Of a stretch of 10,666 nt of DNA, positions 1 to 6,676 are shown one piece after another. The DNA lies in contig JABMML010000067.1 of NCBI GenBank assembly GCA_013205585.1, positions 1 to 10,666 of the forward strand, written 5' to 3'. A program made the translations under genes and the position numbers. The DNA is from Chitinophagaceae bacterium (GTDB lineage Bacteria > Bacteroidota > Bacteroidia > Chitinophagales > Chitinophagaceae). Numbering within the stretch: position 1 is the stretch's first letter; every line of letters starts with the position of its first letter. A model generated the notes under the pieces. That model saw only the letters and a list, made by a program, of their open reading frames with translations. It was not told the origin of the DNA and made no database searches.

Positions 1-1
1 A

Positions 2-496
2 GACATTGCTGCTTTTAAACCTGTTAATGCTAAAAAAGTAGGCGTATTTGTAAATGAAACTACTGAAAAGGTAATTGATATAGCAACCAAGGCAGGACTA
101 GATATGATTCAACTACATGGAGATGAAGATGCTGCTTACTGCGCTACTATTCAAGCAGCCTTTCCGGTGATTAAAGTATTTAGGGTTTCAAAAACTATAC
201 CCGATTTTGCTTTATTTGAAAATGTGGCTGCTTATTATTTATTTGATACCGATAGTGCCTTATATGGGGGAACGGGTCAGCATTTTAATTGGGAATTAAT
301 TAAGAAAACGCATTTCAATAAGCCTTTTTTCTTAAGTGGAGGTATTGGTGTTAATGATGTACAAGGTATACAAGTATTGAAAGCAGCCAATGCTGGCAAG
401 GATTTAATGGCTGTGGATTTGAATAGTAAATTTGAAATAAGCCCTGGAAATAAAAATATTGAATTAATTAAAACTTTTATAAATGAATTTATTTAA
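2..496 (+). CDS. trpF: Phosphoribosylanthranilate isomerase, 5'-truncated by window edge
   Basis: TrpF converts N-(5-phosphoribosyl)anthranilate to the ribulose form (an Amadori rearrangement) in the cytoplasmic tryptophan pathway. The frame is open from base 2. The first in-frame ATG, at 104, is internal, because the codons before it already encode the conserved beta strand KKVGVFVNE that leads into GLDMIQLHGDE. About 164 residues are visible of a family length near 205, so the N-terminal KICG-type strand with the catalytic cysteine lies outside the window. Visible conserved elements are LFDTD (the catalytic aspartate is probably the first Asp, codon 245-247), the phosphate-loop segment GGTGQHFNW, FLSGGIG, and the C-terminal AVDLNSKFE-SPG signature. 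The gene overlaps trpB by 14 bases in another frame, which suggests translational coupling. The identification is firm; only the start is missing. Confidence 0.95.
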   Translation, partial: DIAAFKPVNAKKVGVFVNETTEKVIDIATKAGLDMIQLHGDEDAAYCATIQAAFPVIKVFRVSKTIPDFALFENVAAYYLFDTDSALYGGTGQHFNWELIKKTHFNKPFFLSGGIGVNDVQGIQVLKAANAGKDLMAVDLNSKFEISPGNKNIELIKTFINEFI

Positions 497-1682
497 CGTA
501 GACGAGAATTATCAAAATCCCACAATTGAGGGATACTATGGTGACTTTGGGGGAGCCTATATTCCTGAAATGTTATATAGTAATGTAGAGACTTTAAAAA
601 AACAGTACTTGCAAATTATGTATGACCCTATTTTTCAAGCCGAGTTTCAATATCTTTTAAAAGATTATGTAGGAAGACCTACTCCTCTTTTTTTAGCAGA
701 GCGTTTAAGTAAAGAAATAGGTGCCACTATTTATTTAAAAAGAGAAGACCTCTGTCATACAGGCGCGCACAAAATTAATAATACCGTAGGCCAAATAATA
801 TTAGCACAAAGATTAGGTAAGAAAAAAATTATTGCTGAAACAGGTGCGGGTCAACATGGTGTGGCAACGGCAACTGTTTGTGCCTTGAAGGGAATGGAAT
901 GTGTCATATATATGGGAGAAAAAGATATTGAAAGACAGGCGCCCAATGTAGCGCGTATGAAAATGTTAGGAGCTACTGTAATACCTGCAAAAAGTGGCAG
1001 TAAAACTTTAAAGGATGCCACTAATGAAGCTATTAGAGCTTGGATCAATGAGCCTAATGAAACACATTATATTATTGGAAGCGTAGTGGGTCCACATCCT
1101 TATCCGGATATGGTAGCACGCTTTCAAAGTGTAATTAGTGAAGAAATAAGGAAACAATTAAAAGATAAAACAGGTTCGGAACTTCCTACCCATGTGTTAG
1201 CCTGTGTGGGAGGAGGGAGTAATGCTGCAGGTGCTTTTTATCATTTTTTAAATGAACCTACAGTTCAAATTGTGGCGGTAGAAGCGGCTGGTCATGGAGT
1301 GCATTCAGGTTTAAGTGCTGCTACCACTCAGTTAGGTACACCAGGTATTTTACATGGTTCTAAAAGTATCGTCATGCAAACAAGTGATGGTCAAGTGGTG
1401 GAGCCGCATAGTATATCCGCTGGTTTGGATTATCCGGGTATTGGCCCCTTACATGCTTTTTTATATGAAAGCAAAAGAGGTATATTTTTAAGTGCTACCG
1501 ATGAAGAAGCGCTAGCGTCTGCATTTCACCTTTCTAAAATTGAAGGTATTATTCCTGCGCTAGAAACGGCACATGCTTTTTCGGTGCTACCTAAAATGAA
1601 TTTGAAGGCATCTGATGTGGTTGTAGTTTGTTTGAGCGGAAGAGGTGATAAAGATTTAGCTACTTATATGGAATATTTATAG
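483..1682 (+). CDS. trpB: Tryptophan synthase beta subunit
   Basis: TrpB is the PLP-dependent beta subunit that condenses indole with L-serine to give tryptophan; it works as an alpha2-beta2 complex with TrpA. The protein is 399 residues, the usual length for a TrpB1-type (TrpA-partnered) enzyme. HTGAHKINN at 92-100 carries the PLP Schiff-base lysine K97. ETGAGQHG at 119-126 carries the catalytic glutamate E119. The phosphate-binding GGGSNA loop is at 243-248, and CLSGRGDKD at 383-391 contains S385, which should contact the PLP pyridine nitrogen. These sit at a constant offset of about 10 from the Salmonella K87/E109 numbering. The ATG at 483 lies inside the end of trpF and gives the expected N-terminus (YYGDFGGAYIPEML), so the 14-base overlap is probably real. 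No ribosome-binding purine tract is distinguishable. trpA follows after 58 bases. Confidence 0.98.
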   Translation: MNLFNVDENYQNPTIEGYYGDFGGAYIPEMLYSNVETLKKQYLQIMYDPIFQAEFQYLLKDYVGRPTPLFLAERLSKEIGATIYLKREDLCHTGAHKINNTVGQIILAQRLGKKKIIAETGAGQHGVATATVCALKGMECVIYMGEKDIERQAPNVARMKMLGATVIPAKSGSKTLKDATNEAIRAWINEPNETHYIIGSVVGPHPYPDMVARFQSVISEEIRKQLKDKTGSELPTHVLACVGGGSNAAGAFYHFLNEPTVQIVAVEAAGHGVHSGLSAATTQLGTPGILHGSKSIVMQTSDGQVVEPHSISAGLDYPGIGPLHAFLYESKRGIFLSATDEEALASAFHLSKIEGIIPALETAHAFSVLPKMNLKASDVVVVCLSGRGDKDLATYMEYL

Positions 1683-1740
1683 AGTATAAAAGTATAGAGT
1701 AAAAAAAGTATAGAATAAGAAATAAGCCTAAAATAAAAAT
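1683..1740 (+). repeat. A-rich trpB-trpA spacer with degenerate direct repeats
   Basis: This 58-base spacer contains 36 A and only 2 C. It holds two imperfect copies of a 14-base unit, AGTATAGAGTAAAA at 1691-1704 and AGTATAGAATAAGA at 1707-1720 (12 of 14 identical, 16 bases apart), preceded by a partial copy AGTATAAA at 1683-1690. No hairpin, terminator or promoter box is visible. It may be replication-slippage sequence kept as an unstructured, A-rich translation-initiation region for trpA; that role is inference. Confidence 0.5.
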
Positions 1741-2514
1741 ATGTCGAAATTAGAGTTAGTGTTTAAAGAAAAATCGAAGCGCATTTTAAATGTGTATTGC
1801 ACTGCAGGCTACCCTTCATTAGATAGTACGATGAAAGTAATGACAAGTTTGCAAAAAAATGGAGCAGACATTATTGAATTAGGCATGCCTTATAGTGACC
1901 CCTTGGCCGATGGAGAAGTGATACAAGTAAGTAGCATTAAAGCCTTAGCCAATGGTATGAATATTGCTGTTTTGTTTGAGCAAATTCAGGATATGCGAAA
2001 AAGTATTACAATTCCAGTGATATTAATGGGCTATATGAATCCTATTTTACAATATGGTTTTGAAAATTTTTGTAAAAAAGCAAAAGAAGTAGGGGTGGAT
2101 GGACTTATTTTACCCGACCTGCCTTTATTTGAATTTGAACAGTTTTATGGAAAAATAATTACAGAAAATAATTTAGATTTTATTTTCTTAGTGACTCCAG
2201 AAACGCCTGATCAAAGAGTAAAAAAATTAGATAGCTTAAGTAATGGGTTTTTATATGCAGTAAGTTCTTCTGCCACAACAGGTAAGGATAAAGACTTTAA
2301 TGTAGTAGCCCAGTATTTACAAAAATTACAAGCTATGCAATTAAAGAACCCCATACTAGTGGGTTTTGGCATTAAGGACAAGGCTACCTTTGATGCAGCT
2401 ACTGTGCATAGCCAAGGTGCCATCATTGGCTCTGCTTATATTCAGCAGTTAACTAAAGGTGGCGATATTGAAACTACTACTAGTCAATTTTTAAATAGTG
2501 TTTTAGGCGCTTAA
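1741..2514 (+). CDS. trpA: Tryptophan synthase alpha subunit
   Basis: TrpA is the TIM-barrel alpha subunit that cleaves indole-3-glycerol phosphate to indole and glyceraldehyde 3-phosphate, channelling indole to TrpB. The protein is 257 residues, within the usual 250-270. The catalytic pair is E46 (in ADIIELGMPYSDP) and D57 (in PLADGEVIQ), matching E49 and D60 of enteric TrpA. ILPDLPL at 123-129 is the conserved strand-loop bearing the substrate-side Asp. VSSSATTGKDKDF at 174-186 replaces the proteobacterial LSRAGVTG loop; I recall this serine/threonine-rich form as normal in Bacteroidetes. The phosphate-binding GFGIKDK lies at 208-214 and IIGSAYI at 228-234. The start is preceded by A-rich sequence with no Shine-Dalgarno. 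The stop is only 7 bases before hisH, tying the trp and his genes together. Confidence 0.98.
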   Translation: MSKLELVFKEKSKRILNVYCTAGYPSLDSTMKVMTSLQKNGADIIELGMPYSDPLADGEVIQVSSIKALANGMNIAVLFEQIQDMRKSITIPVILMGYMNPILQYGFENFCKKAKEVGVDGLILPDLPLFEFEQFYGKIITENNLDFIFLVTPETPDQRVKKLDSLSNGFLYAVSSSATTGKDKDFNVVAQYLQKLQAMQLKNPILVGFGIKDKATFDAATVHSQGAIIGSAYIQQLTKGGDIETTTSQFLNSVLGA

Positions 2515-2521
2515 TCAAAAA

Positions 2522-3112
2522 ATGAAAACAGTTATCATTAAATACAATGCAGGTAATATTCAGTCAGTGCTCTATGCACTCGAGAGAATAGGGGTATCTG
2601 CCCTGGTCACTGATTCAATTCAAGAAATTCAAACAGCAGATAAAGTTATTTTTCCTGGCGTAGGGGAAGCGAGTTCTGCTATGCAATACCTAAGAGAAAG
2701 AAAATTAGATACGCTTATTAAAAATTTAAAGCAACCCGTTTTAGGTATTTGTTTGGGTATGCAATTAATGTGTACCCATTCTACCGAAAATAATACTAAC
2801 TGTTTAGGCATTTTTGAAGAGCAAGTAAAACAATTTGAAACATCTGACCCTACTATTAAAGTACCACAGATAGGTTGGAATACTATTACAGCATTAAAGA
2901 CCCCATTATTTAAAGGCATAGCAGAAAATAGTTTCGCCTATTTTGTACATGGTTACTATGTAGCCAAAGGAAAGCATACTATTGCCACCACTAATTATAT
3001 TCAAGAGTATAGCAGTGCCTTGCATAAAGATAATTTTTATGGACTGCAGTTTCATCCAGAAAAATCGGCTCTAGTGGGAGAGCAAATCATTCAAAACTTT
3101 TTATCGCTATAA
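2522..3112 (+). CDS. hisH: Imidazole glycerol phosphate synthase glutaminase subunit HisH
   Basis: HisH is the class I glutamine amidotransferase that supplies ammonia to HisF for making imidazole glycerol phosphate and AICAR from PRFAR. The 196-residue length is typical. The full catalytic triad is visible: nucleophile C77 in GICLGMQLM (75-83), and H178 and E180 in GLQFHPEKS. Other family landmarks are FPGVGEA at 44-50, VPQIGWN at 114-120 and YFVHGYY at 140-146. The N-terminus reads KYNAGNI where many bacteria have DYGAGN; I recall the Lys/Asn form as common in Bacteroidetes, so it is not taken as a defect. It starts 7 bases after trpA with no room for a promoter or terminator, so it should be transcribed with trp. 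A 100-base A-rich gap separates it from hisA. Confidence 0.97.
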   Translation: MKTVIIKYNAGNIQSVLYALERIGVSALVTDSIQEIQTADKVIFPGVGEASSAMQYLRERKLDTLIKNLKQPVLGICLGMQLMCTHSTENNTNCLGIFEEQVKQFETSDPTIKVPQIGWNTITALKTPLFKGIAENSFAYFVHGYYVAKGKHTIATTNYIQEYSSALHKDNFYGLQFHPEKSALVGEQIIQNFLSL

Positions 3113-3212
3113 AACGTAACCGCTGAATAAAGAAAATAAAAATAGGCAAAAAAAAGTAAGCACAAAAAATTATAAAAACGAGTTAAAACAAAGAATCAAA
3201 ACAACCAATTAA
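3113..3212 (+). other. A-rich, apparently unstructured hisH-hisA spacer
   Basis: The 100 bases contain 62 A, 14 T, 11 G and 13 C on the coding strand. No open frame, stable hairpin, T-run terminator or TAnnTTTG promoter box is visible. It is long for a gap inside a biosynthetic operon. The strong A over T bias suggests an unstructured mRNA stretch before the hisA start, perhaps aiding initiation in the absence of a Shine-Dalgarno; this is inference. It could also be the remnant of a lost gene, but no protein-like remnant can be read. Confidence 0.5.
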
Positions 3213-3929
3213 ATGCAAATTATACCTGCTATAGATATTATTGAAGGCAAATGTGTAAGACTTACCGAAGGGGATTACGCGCAAAAGAAAATATACAATG
3301 AAAACCCATTAGAAGTGGCGAAGGCTTTTGAAGGTATTGGCTTAATGCGTTTGCATTTGGTAGACTTAGACGGTGCAAAGGCTGGAGAGGTTGTGAATTG
3401 GAAGGTGTTAGAAAAAATTGCTAATAATACAAAACTCAAAATAGATTTTGGAGGCGGTATTAAAACAGAAGCCATTTTAAAAACTGTATTGGATACAGGA
3501 GCCACCTATGCTACCATTGGAAGTTTGGCAGTGAAAAATGAATTATTGTTTCAGGAGTGGATTGCACGCTTTGGGGCAAATACTTTTATGTTAGGCGCCG
3601 ATGTTTTTGAAGAAAAAATTGCCATTGGCGGTTGGATAGAGAAAACGGAGATATCTGTTTTTGATTTTATGAAATCTTATATAGATAGAGGGGTGCAACA
3701 GTTATTTTGTACCGATATTAAAAAAGACGGTAAACTAGAAGGCCCTTCCATTGAGCTTTATCAAAAAATTATAGAGAAGTTTCCAGCTTTGCATTTAATT
3801 GCCAGTGGAGGAGTAAGCTCTTTAGATGATTTAATTGAGCTAGAAGAAATTGGATGTGCTGCCGCTATAGTAGGTAAGGCCATTTATGAAAATAAGATTA
3901 CCATTTCAGAATTAGCCAGTTTTAATTAA
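3213..3929 (+). CDS. hisA: ProFAR isomerase HisA
   Basis: HisA catalyses the fourth step of histidine synthesis, the Amadori isomerisation of ProFAR to PRFAR, the same chemistry TrpF performs on PRA. The protein is 238 residues, a normal length for this half-barrel-duplicated TIM fold. The catalytic aspartates are D8 (IIPAIDI) and D130 (LGADVFE). The two phosphate-binding regions are FGGGIK at 79-84 and ASGGVSS at 197-203 with IVGKAIYE at 219-226. VDLDGAK at 50-56 and FCTDIKKDGKLEGP at 165-178 are typical HisA segments and separate it from HisF. Because a distinct TrpF is encoded in the same cluster, there is no need for the dual-specificity PriA arrangement seen in actinomycetes. It follows an A-rich 100-base spacer and precedes hisF by 36 bases. 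Confidence 0.97.
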   Translation: MQIIPAIDIIEGKCVRLTEGDYAQKKIYNENPLEVAKAFEGIGLMRLHLVDLDGAKAGEVVNWKVLEKIANNTKLKIDFGGGIKTEAILKTVLDTGATYATIGSLAVKNELLFQEWIARFGANTFMLGADVFEEKIAIGGWIEKTEISVFDFMKSYIDRGVQQLFCTDIKKDGKLEGPSIELYQKIIEKFPALHLIASGGVSSLDDLIELEEIGCAAAIVGKAIYENKITISELASFN

Positions 3930-3965
3930 ATCATTCATTCATTTCATTTTCAACGAATACTATTC
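3930..3965 (+). repeat. Short TCATT-type repeat in hisA-hisF spacer
   Basis: The 36-base gap opens with tandem CATT units (TCATTCATTCATTTCATTTT, about 3931-3950), then unique sequence up to the hisF ATG. It is pyrimidine-rich, unlike the A-rich spacers elsewhere in the cluster. It is a simple low-complexity tract with no promoter or terminator visible. Its length could vary between strains by slippage. Confidence 0.45.
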
Positions 3966-4724
3966 ATGTTAACCAAACGTATTATACCTTGTTTAGATAT
4001 CAAAGACGGCCGCACGGTGAAGGGCGTAAACTTTGAGGATTTAAGAGATGCGGGCGACCCTGTTGAACTAGCTGCTTTTTATGCAACTGAGGGTGCTGAT
4101 GAATTAATTTTTCTTGACATAACCGCTACTGTTGAAAAAAGAAAAACTTTAACTGAGCTAGTCAATAAAATTGCACATAAAATTAATATTCCTTTTACGG
4201 TAGGTGGAGGTATTCAAACAGAAGAAGATGTGCGCATTTTATTACAAAATGGGGCCGATAAAATTTCTATTAATACAGCGGCCTTTCAAAACCCTGATAT
4301 AATAAGCCGGTTTGCCAAAAATTTTGGAAGTCAGTGTGTGGTGCTTGCCATTGATACAAAATTAGAAGCCGATGGTAACTGGTATGTTTATTTAAAAGGG
4401 GGGAGAGAGAAGACTAATACCTTAACCATGGATTGGGCAAGACAAGCAGTGGATTTAGGTGTAGGAGAAATTTTATTAACCTCTATGAATCACGATGGAA
4501 CCAAGCAGGGTTTTGCCTTAGATATTACAGCGGCTTTATCTTCAACCCTGCCTGTACCCATTATTGCATCGGGTGGTGGAGGAACTGAAGCTCATTTTTA
4601 TGATGTATTTACTGAAGGTAAGGCCGATGCTGCATTGGCTGCCAGCATATTTCATTATAAAGAAGTGGCTATCCCTAATTTAAAAAAATATTTAAACAAT
4701 AAAGGAGTTGCTATAAGAATTTAA
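3966..4724 (+). CDS. hisF: Imidazole glycerol phosphate synthase cyclase subunit HisF
   Basis: HisF is the TIM-barrel cyclase that uses ammonia from HisH to turn PRFAR into imidazole glycerol phosphate and AICAR. Its 252 residues match the family. The catalytic aspartates are D11 ([18 protein letters not shown], 6-23) and D130 (VLAIDTK). Other landmarks are FLDITAT at 49-55, FTVGGGI at 77-83 in the first phosphate site, [14 protein letters not shown] at 170-183, and [11 protein letters not shown] at 201-211 in the second phosphate site. The DALAAS segment that in many bacteria reads [10 protein letters not shown] is present at 221-230. It lies downstream of hisA, as in the classical order hisH-hisA-hisF-hisI. 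The start has no Shine-Dalgarno and the N-terminal [11 protein letters not shown] leaves no doubt about the ATG used. Confidence 0.98.
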   Translation: MLTKRIIPCLDIKDGRTVKGVNFEDLRDAGDPVELAAFYATEGADELIFLDITATVEKRKTLTELVNKIAHKINIPFTVGGGIQTEEDVRILLQNGADKISINTAAFQNPDIISRFAKNFGSQCVVLAIDTKLEADGNWYVYLKGGREKTNTLTMDWARQAVDLGVGEILLTSMNHDGTKQGFALDITAALSSTLPVPIIASGGGGTEAHFYDVFTEGKADAALAASIFHYKEVAIPNLKKYLNNKGVAIRI

Positions 4725-4839
4725 TAAACTAGTAAAGAATTCAATAGCAAGTTTTAAATAAAAATTAGAAAAGACTAATAATAAGAACGAAGAATAAAAA
4801 GAATAAATAAAATAATAATAACTAATTATACTATTAATT
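4725..4839 (+). other. A-rich hisF-hisIE spacer
   Basis: The 115 bases contain 67 A, 31 T, 10 G and 7 C. The second half is low-complexity with AATAA/AATAATAATA runs from about 4791 to 4820. I see no gene, no GC-containing hairpin with a T-run, and no TAnnTTTG box. It resembles the hisH-hisA spacer in composition but shares no evident sequence motif with it. The TA-rich stretch just before the ATG (about 4821-4839) may serve initiation. Confidence 0.5.
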
Positions 4840-5439
4840 ATGAATATCAATTTTACAAAATACGCAGACGGTCTAGTGCCGGCCATTGTGCAAGATGCAG
4901 CAACAAAAACAGTTTTAATGTTGGGCTTTATGAATCAAGCAGCAATAGATACTACAATTGCCTTTGGTAAAGTCACTTTTTATAGCCGTTCTAAAAATAG
5001 GTTATGGACAAAGGGTGAAGAGAGTGGTAATTTCTTGAACTATATAAGTATGAAGGAAGATTGCGATCAGGATACTTTATTGATACAAGCAAGTCCTGAT
5101 GGTCCTGTTTGTCATATGGGAACTGACACTTGCTGGGGAGAGGACAATAATAGTAGTATCGCTTTTTTAAATAAATTAGAACAAATAATTGCAGAGAGAA
5201 AAAATGCAGATCCTTCAAGCTCTTATGTAGCTAGTTTATTTGCTAAGGGCATTAATAAAATTGCGCAAAAAGTAGGAGAAGAAGCTGTGGAACTAGTCAT
5301 TGAGGCCAAGGACAATAATGAACAGTTATTCTTAGATGAGTCGGCCGATTTATTATTTCACTACTTAATTCTTTTACAGTCAAAGGGTTATCAATTAGCC
5401 GATGTGGTTAAAGTATTAGCCCAAAGGCATAAGCCCTAA
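4840..5439 (+). CDS. hisIE: Bifunctional PR-AMP cyclohydrolase / PR-ATP pyrophosphohydrolase
   Basis: This fusion carries out steps 2 and 3 of histidine synthesis: the C-terminal HisE domain removes pyrophosphate from PR-ATP and the N-terminal HisI domain opens the purine ring of PR-AMP. It is 199 residues long, the usual length of the two-domain form. HisI (about 1-105) shows FYSRSKNRLWTKGEESGN at 47-64, the metal-binding DCDQD at 74-78 (D74, D76, D78, with C75), and CHMGTDTCW at 91-99 whose C91 and C98 should bind zinc together with C75. HisE (about 108-199) shows SYVASLFAKGINKIAQKVGEEAVELVIEAK from 128 and ESADLLFHYLILL from 167, with the acidic metal-binding residues in place. It is the last his gene; the next gene follows after 67 bases and is unrelated. 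Confidence 0.97.
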   Translation: MNINFTKYADGLVPAIVQDAATKTVLMLGFMNQAAIDTTIAFGKVTFYSRSKNRLWTKGEESGNFLNYISMKEDCDQDTLLIQASPDGPVCHMGTDTCWGEDNNSSIAFLNKLEQIIAERKNADPSSSYVASLFAKGINKIAQKVGEEAVELVIEAKDNNEQLFLDESADLLFHYLILLQSKGYQLADVVKVLAQRHKP

Positions 5440-5450
5440 AATTTAATGCT

Positions 5451-5458
5451 TATCTTTG
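5451..5458 (+). promoter_or_regulatory. Possible Bacteroidetes -7 box upstream of the tlpA-like gene
   Basis: TATCTTTG fits the Bacteroidetes sigma-A -7 consensus TAnnTTTG exactly and lies 48 bases before the ATG at 5507. No convincing TTG -33 element is found 17-23 bases upstream, so this is a half-site. It overlaps a weak inverted repeat (ATAAGC 5429-5434 with GCTTAT 5448-5453). It would allow transcription of the thioredoxin gene independent of the trp-his operon. Confidence 0.3.
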
Positions 5459-5506
5459 ATATCTTAACTGAATAAATTAATTTTTCAATACATTAATATA
5501 AATACA

Positions 5507-6592
5507 ATGACCAAGAAATTAGTGGTGCTTTCTATGCTTGCATTTTGCAGCATGAATTTAATGGCCCAGTCTTTAGAAATTAAAGGAAGCCTGAAAAATC
5601 TGCCAGACCAAACTGTAGTTACCTTATTAGATGGCATGGCCAATAAAGAAGTAGCTACAGCAACTGTAGTGGGAGGAAATTTTGAATTAAAAACAACGCT
5701 AGCAAGCACAGGTGTTTATGTTGTTTCCTTTAAAGGGACTAAAACACAGATTCCTTTATTTGTTGGAAATGATAAGCTTAGTATGGATGGAGATGTAAAT
5801 GCACCTAAAGAAATAGTATACCAAGGTTCTCCAAGTCAAGATGTATACCAATCTTACATGAAGAAATTGGATCCTTTGATGTCTGCTTATTTTGGAAGTT
5901 TAGGTGCTATTCAGGCAGAAAAAGAGGCTACTAAAAAAGACTCTATTGGTAAACAAGCTGAATTACAATCACAAGCAATTATAGCTGAGTATGTGAGCGC
6001 AAGTAAATTAAATAATCAGTCTCCAGTGACCACTTTTTTCTTATTTCAGATGGCGAATATATTCCCAGCCGTAAAAGAAACCTTAACTGACTATTATGCT
6101 GCTTTAGAAGGGGATGCTAAAAAAGGAACTTTTGCAGACGTGATAGAGAAAACTTTACAAACTTCGGGCATCGGTAAAATGGGTTCGGTACTTCCAGAGT
6201 TCACACAAAATGATGTGAATGGTAAACCTATAAAGTTATCTTCTTTAAGAGGCAAATATGTATTAGTTGATTTTTGGGCTAGCTGGTGTGGCCCTTGTCG
6301 TGCCGAAAACCCGAATGTGGTTAAAACATATAACGCGTTTAAGAATAAAAATTTCACCGTACTAGGTGTGTCTTTAGATCAAGATAAGCCAAGATGGTTA
6401 GAAGCTATTAAAAAAGATGGCCTTGCATGGGCACATGTAAGTGATTTAAAATACTGGAATAATGAAGTAGCTGTTCAATTTGGTATTCAAAGTATTCCTG
6501 CAAGTTTCTTAATTGATCCTAATGGCGTCATTATTGGTAGAGACTTAAGAGGAGATGATTTAGTGAAAGCGCTTAAAGCAGTTATTAAATAG
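5507..6592 (+). CDS. Exported TlpA-type thioredoxin-fold protein with N-terminal DUF4369-like domain
   Basis: The 361-residue protein has a signal peptide (positive MTKK, hydrophobic LVVLSMLAF, likely signal peptidase I cleavage after LMA at 20). C14 is preceded by Phe, so it is a poor lipobox and lipidation looks unlikely. Residues about 22-110 form a beta-rich region (IKGSLKNLPD, GNFELKTTL, GVYVVSFKG) resembling DUF4369, and 110-225 are mostly helical. The C-terminal domain (227-361) is AhpC/TSA-TlpA-like: LPEFTQNDVNGKPIKLSSLRGK, DFWASWCGPCRAENP with redox cysteines C261 and C264, and SIPASFLIDPNG with the cis-proline P331. Such proteins reduce disulfides or service cytochrome c maturation in the Bacteroidetes periplasm; the substrate here is unknown. 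It lies 67 bases after hisIE with a possible own promoter and ends at a strong hairpin terminator. Confidence 0.9.
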   Translation: MTKKLVVLSMLAFCSMNLMAQSLEIKGSLKNLPDQTVVTLLDGMANKEVATATVVGGNFELKTTLASTGVYVVSFKGTKTQIPLFVGNDKLSMDGDVNAPKEIVYQGSPSQDVYQSYMKKLDPLMSAYFGSLGAIQAEKEATKKDSIGKQAELQSQAIIAEYVSASKLNNQSPVTTFFLFQMANIFPAVKETLTDYYAALEGDAKKGTFADVIEKTLQTSGIGKMGSVLPEFTQNDVNGKPIKLSSLRGKYVLVDFWASWCGPCRAENPNVVKTYNAFKNKNFTVLGVSLDQDKPRWLEAIKKDGLAWAHVSDLKYWNNEVAVQFGIQSIPASFLIDPNGVIIGRDLRGDDLVKALKAVIK

Positions 6593-6613
6593 AATTAAGA
6601 TTTAGTTCCAATA

Positions 6614-6646
6614 AAAAAAGCCTCCTAATGAATGGGAGGCTTTTTT
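6614..6646. terminator. Bidirectional intrinsic terminator
   Basis: GCCTCC (6620-6625) pairs with GGAGGC (6635-6640) around a nine-base loop. The stem is extended by AAAAAA at 6614-6619 opposite TTTTTT at 6641-6646. The T-run ends transcription of the tlpA-like gene, whose stop is 22 bases upstream. On the opposite strand the A-run becomes a T-run, so it can also end the leftward operon whose last stop codon is at 6677-6679. Convergent genes sharing one hairpin fit this well. Confidence 0.92.
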
Positions 6647-6676
6647 AGTATGTTATATTTTTCAAGCTTTGGAATA

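Noticed and set aside
851..1048. Antisense open frame within trpB (65 codons)
   Set aside because: It lies wholly inside a certain gene, has no family-like sequence, and mirrors the codon pattern of the sense frame.
2629..2919. Antisense open frame of 96 codons within hisH
   Set aside because: hisH is complete with its catalytic triad; the reverse frame has no recognisable domain or initiation context.
3113..3212. Possible riboswitch or attenuator between hisH and hisA
   Set aside because: The stretch is 62% A with no complementary segments able to form alternative hairpins and no leader peptide rich in His codons.
3213..3929. HisA as a dual-function PriA-type isomerase
   Set aside because: A separate trpF is encoded in the same cluster, and the protein has ordinary HisA landmarks, so dual activity is not needed to explain the gene content.
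5429..5453. Inverted repeat ATAAGC/GCTTAT after hisIE as a possible terminator
   Set aside because: The stem has only six pairs, the loop is 13 bases, one arm overlaps the end of hisIE, and no T-run follows; it is too weak to call.
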